Below are positions 61,964 to 64,000 of a stretch of DNA of 64,000 bases, one piece after another. Both the position numbers and the translations under genes were made by a program. The stretch is taken from contig DGSK01000029.1 of NCBI GenBank assembly GCA_002393955.1, positions 34,122 through 98,121 of the forward strand. Reading direction: 5' to 3'. The notes beneath the pieces were generated by a model. The model ran no database searches. It was not told the origin of the DNA and saw only the letters and a list, made by a program, of their open reading frames with translations. How positions within the stretch are numbered: the first letter of the stretch is position 1; each line of letters begins with the position of its first letter. Source of the DNA: Lachnospiraceae bacterium UBA4364. GTDB lineage: Bacteria; Bacillota; Clostridia; Lachnospirales; Lachnospiraceae.

Positions 61964-63126
61964 AGATGGCATATATCTGCGAAACATCTTTTCATCTTTT
62001 CCAGTGTGTAAGGCATGTCTGTGCCTGCAGGAATGAAGGCGATACTGTTGATGTCTATATAAATGAAAATACCGATAACAGGCTTAAGAAAAGATATGTG
62101 CCTGAGGCTGCCGGACTTTTTGATCTGGTGGTGAGATTCGATCAGGAAGCTGTGGAGGTCGGTCATGCAGGAAGTGTTCTTTCGGGATTAACCTGCAGAT
62201 ATGGGAAAAAGGATTGTTATGACACTTTAAAGAAGAAAATAGCCTATTCGCATTTTGTGAGGCGTGCTTTGTCTATGACAGGAGGAACGGTCTCGGCTGA
62301 CAGGCTTGTTTCTTATGATAAGATACTGGCACCGGCAGGGACCGGATTTGCCTGGGCATTGTCAGTCATAAATCCTCGGGCGGAGATAGTATATTATGAA
62401 GATGGCATAGGCGGATACTATGGTGATATGTTCGTGATGGATCATCATGCGGACAGGCTGACAGAAAAGCTTAAGGGATGCGGTATAGATCCTGAAAGGT
62501 TCAGACCCGTGGAGTATCTGGTAAGCTACCCTGAGTTTAGCAGGAGCTGTACCGCACCAAAAATATCGAAGCTTGAATGCGGATCTCCCGAGTCACCGGA
62601 GATAAAAAAAGCTCTGCATAAGGTATTTGGAGATAGCTGCAGCAGGATTTATGCTGAAAATAAAATAGTTTATTTTTCACCGCTGACCGTTGGGGATCAT
62701 CCCGACTATAAGATAGTGGCTGAACGAAATATAAAGCTCTGCAGAAACATTGATTCTCTGGGTGAAGGTTTTGTGATCAGACCTCATCCCAAGGAAAAAA
62801 ATGAAATTCCGAATATGAAAAACGGATTGACAGATACGGAAGCCGGGCAGTGGGAAATGATAGCGATGGAGCAGATAAGTGACGAGCATATCCTTATAGG
62901 AGGGTGTTCTACGGCTCAGCTTACACCAAAGCTTTTATTTGACAGGGAGCCATGGGTTATCTTCACCTATGATGAACTGTTTGGCGGGACCGGTGTCGAA
63001 AAAAAAGAGATACAGGGTGTCATGAATATACTTCTGGAGCTGTACAGGGATAAGGACAGGGTAAGGATACTGAAAAATGGAGAGAGTGTCCCGGATGTCC
63101 TCAGGCAGATATCAGCGTATCAGTGA
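61960..63126 (+). CDS. Sialyltransferase-like glycosyltransferase (GT52-like)
   Basis: 388 residues. MAYICETSFHLFQCVRHVC is the GT52-type N-terminal segment (xxxTPxQ/SxxxL); YYEDGIGGYYG near residue 146 corresponds to the conserved EDG motif; FVIRPHPKE near 265 supplies the His-Pro motif of sialyl- and polysialyltransferase families; and IGGCSTAQLTPKLLFDREPWVIF is the Ser-Thr segment. GT52 members transfer sialic acid or, in some cases, glucose. No CMP-sialic acid pathway lies in the window, though a KdsC-like phosphatase does, so the donor is unsure. The start overlaps the ABC transporter by four bases. Confidence 0.65.
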   Translation: MKMAYICETSFHLFQCVRHVCACRNEGDTVDVYINENTDNRLKKRYVPEAAGLFDLVVRFDQEAVEVGHAGSVLSGLTCRYGKKDCYDTLKKKIAYSHFVRRALSMTGGTVSADRLVSYDKILAPAGTGFAWALSVINPRAEIVYYEDGIGGYYGDMFVMDHHADRLTEKLKGCGIDPERFRPVEYLVSYPEFSRSCTAPKISKLECGSPESPEIKKALHKVFGDSCSRIYAENKIVYFSPLTVGDHPDYKIVAERNIKLCRNIDSLGEGFVIRPHPKEKNEIPNMKNGLTDTEAGQWEMIAMEQISDEHILIGGCSTAQLTPKLLFDREPWVIFTYDELFGGTGVEKKEIQGVMNILLELYRDKDRVRILKNGESVPDVLRQISAYQ

Positions 63127-63308
63127 GGCCGGTACAGCGGGCGACCTGCATACTCAATGTCGCATTTCTTCAGTATTATCTTGAAACGGTTTTGTATTAC
63201 CCGAGGTTCAATATAGCGGGGATTCCGTATACTATTGAAGGAGTGGAATCCCCGACGGCGGAACAGATAGAGCTGGCGGAGAGGATACTTATTAAAGCGG
63301 AGGAATAG
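63123..63308 (+). CDS. Small hypothetical ORF, possibly a gene remnant
   Basis: 61 residues, GTG start overlapping the previous stop (GTGA). The sequence RFNIAGIPYTIEGVESPT, then AEQIELAERILIKAEE looks like an ordinary folded C-terminal end rather than random translation, so it may be the tail of an older gene whose start was replaced. I do not recognise a family. No separate ribosome binding site is visible. Confidence 0.35.
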   Translation: MRPVQRATCILNVAFLQYYLETVLYYPRFNIAGIPYTIEGVESPTAEQIELAERILIKAEE

Positions 63309-63319
63309 AGATATACCTA

Positions 63320-63589
63320 TGGAACCGGGGTATCACAATATATTTCCGGGAAAAGTGGCACACAGAAGCTGTTCCCGGATCAAAAAGAACAAGTCCGGTA
63401 ACCGGAAGAGAATATAGAAGATACCGCAATGTTTTCAGTGAGCGTCTGATCGTTGTGACTCAGAATAACAGACGGCTGGTAATGTGCGACAGCGATGGCG
63501 GTGATCTTGCCGCTCTTAAAGAGCATATCAATGAAAAATGCGGTCCCGATATCTGGGGACATGACAGGAAATCTCTTATGAGATGGTAA
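63320..63589 (+). CDS. Small hypothetical protein
   Basis: 89 residues from ATG 63320 to TAA 63587-63589, in a different frame from the small ORF before it. The C-terminal half (ERLIVVTQNNRRLVMCDSDG, then DLAALKEHINEKCG) reads like a compact basic alpha/beta domain, with composition like real protein. The N-terminal part is Pro/Gly/Lys-rich. No clear ribosome binding site is seen before the ATG. It may be a fragment of a gene broken together with the ORF at 63123. No family recognised. Confidence 0.35.
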   Translation, partial: WNRGITIYFREKWHTEAVPGSKRTSPVTGREYRRYRNVFSERLIVVTQNNRRLVMCDSDGGDLAALKEHINEKCGPDIWGHDRKSLMRW

Positions 63590-63672
63590 GCGGCAGCCTT
63601 GAAGAGAGCTGCCACTTTTGTTATCATTGGAACGAAAGAAGATTTTCCGTCGCTCAACGGAGGAGAGGGAGC

Positions 63673-64000
63673 ATGGATATTTCAAAAAGAAAACTTCCGA
63701 TAGGGATACAGACCTTTGAAAAGATAAGGGAAGAGGGATACGTATATGTCGATAAGACAGAATATGTACACCGCCTTGTGCAGAGCGGCACACAGTATTT
63801 CTTAAGCCGCCCCAGACGCTTCGGCAAGAGCCTCTTTCTGTCCACCCTGCGAGCATACTTTGAGGGGAAGCGAGAACTCTTTGAGGGACTTGAGATAGCG
63901 GAGCTTGAAAAGGATGATCCTGATGCATGGCAGGAATATCCGGTTTTTTATATAGACTTTAACAAGAAGAATTTTAAAGCTGACGGTGCGATAGAGGAAG
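63673..64000 (+). CDS. AAA-ATPase_like (DUF1703-associated) protein, N-terminal part (runs off the window)
   Basis: 109 residues are visible; the frame is open to the window edge. KRKLPIGIQTFEKIREEGY, VYVDKTEYVHRL and YFLSRPRRFGKSLFLSTL are diagnostic of the AAA-ATPase_like family, in which RPRRFGKS is the modified Walker A region. Full proteins are about 500-550 residues and end with a PD-(D/E)XK nuclease-like domain. They occur in many copies in Lachnospiraceae and Bacteroidetes genomes; the role is unknown, and mobility or defence has been suggested. GGAGGAGAGGGAG is a very strong ribosome binding site. It is probably unrelated to the glycan genes. Confidence 0.9.
   Translation, partial: MDISKRKLPIGIQTFEKIREEGYVYVDKTEYVHRLVQSGTQYFLSRPRRFGKSLFLSTLRAYFEGKRELFEGLEIAELEKDDPDAWQEYPVFYIDFNKKNFKADGAIEE

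Noticed and set aside
63380..63928. Minus-strand open frame of 182 codons
   Set aside because: It runs through the strongly supported start of the AAA-ATPase_like gene on the other strand, and its translation shows no motif.

Overview
The window reads as part of a chromosomal surface-polysaccharide region of an anaerobic Firmicute, most likely a Lachnospiraceae bacterium of the Butyrivibrio/Pseudobutyrivibrio type. The evidence is indirect: moderate to low G+C, abundant ATA/AGG/AGA codons, GGAGG-type ribosome binding sites, an AAA-ATPase_like gene entering at the right edge, and the gene families present. No rRNA, tRNA or CRISPR array was seen. About 50 coding units are supported, nearly all on the + strand; only 10963-12932 runs the other way.

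Layout. 1-10938: a visibly A+T-rich glycan block with glycosyltransferases (GTs), an ATP-grasp/HAD fusion, a polysaccharide pyruvyl transferase, a KpsC/KpsS-like protein and a PglK-like ABC transporter. 10963-12932: two GT genes on the minus strand. 13070-22711: a fucosyltransferase-like gene, then two very unusual membrane proteins that join a YidC/Oxa1-like domain to an LTA-synthase-like (sulfatase-fold) domain. They flank two polytopic membrane proteins, one of which is broken at a run of eight G. 22794-26492: a tandem pair of single-pass proteins with a KPVIYLYP-type C-terminal domain, a Phd/VapC-type toxin-antitoxin pair and a phosphoribosyltransferase. 26824-45332: two more PglK-like ABC transporters, GtrB-like GT2 enzymes with GT-C-like membrane proteins, a Wzy-like protein, a GT10 fucosyltransferase, an MBOAT acyltransferase and an FkbH-like protein. 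45716-47105: acyl carrier protein, MaoC-like hydratase and SDR. 47112-63126: more GTs, a polyprenyl-phosphate sugar-1-phosphate transferase (the likely priming enzyme), a KdsC-like phosphatase, UDP-xylose synthase, a VanZ-GT26 fusion, a fourth ABC transporter and a GT52-like enzyme. 63673-64000: the start of an AAA-ATPase_like gene.

How it may work (inference): sugars are primed on undecaprenyl phosphate, extended by the GTs, flipped by the PglK-like transporters, polymerised by a Wzy-like protein, and decorated outside the membrane by pyruvyl, acyl (FkbH/ACP/MBOAT) and perhaps phospho-alditol groups (YidC-LtaS fusions). GT-C proteins would use polyprenyl-phosphate sugars made by the GtrB-like enzymes.

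The most striking non-coding signal is a family of three ~220-nt elements (29823-30042, 35181-35400, 45386-45603), always on the + strand between glycan genes. They share a long terminal helix and an inner three-way junction, and compensatory base changes between copies support the fold. A decayed fourth copy lies near 58879. I do not recognise this RNA; a cis-acting operon element such as a processive antitermination RNA, or a mobile structured RNA, are the leading ideas.
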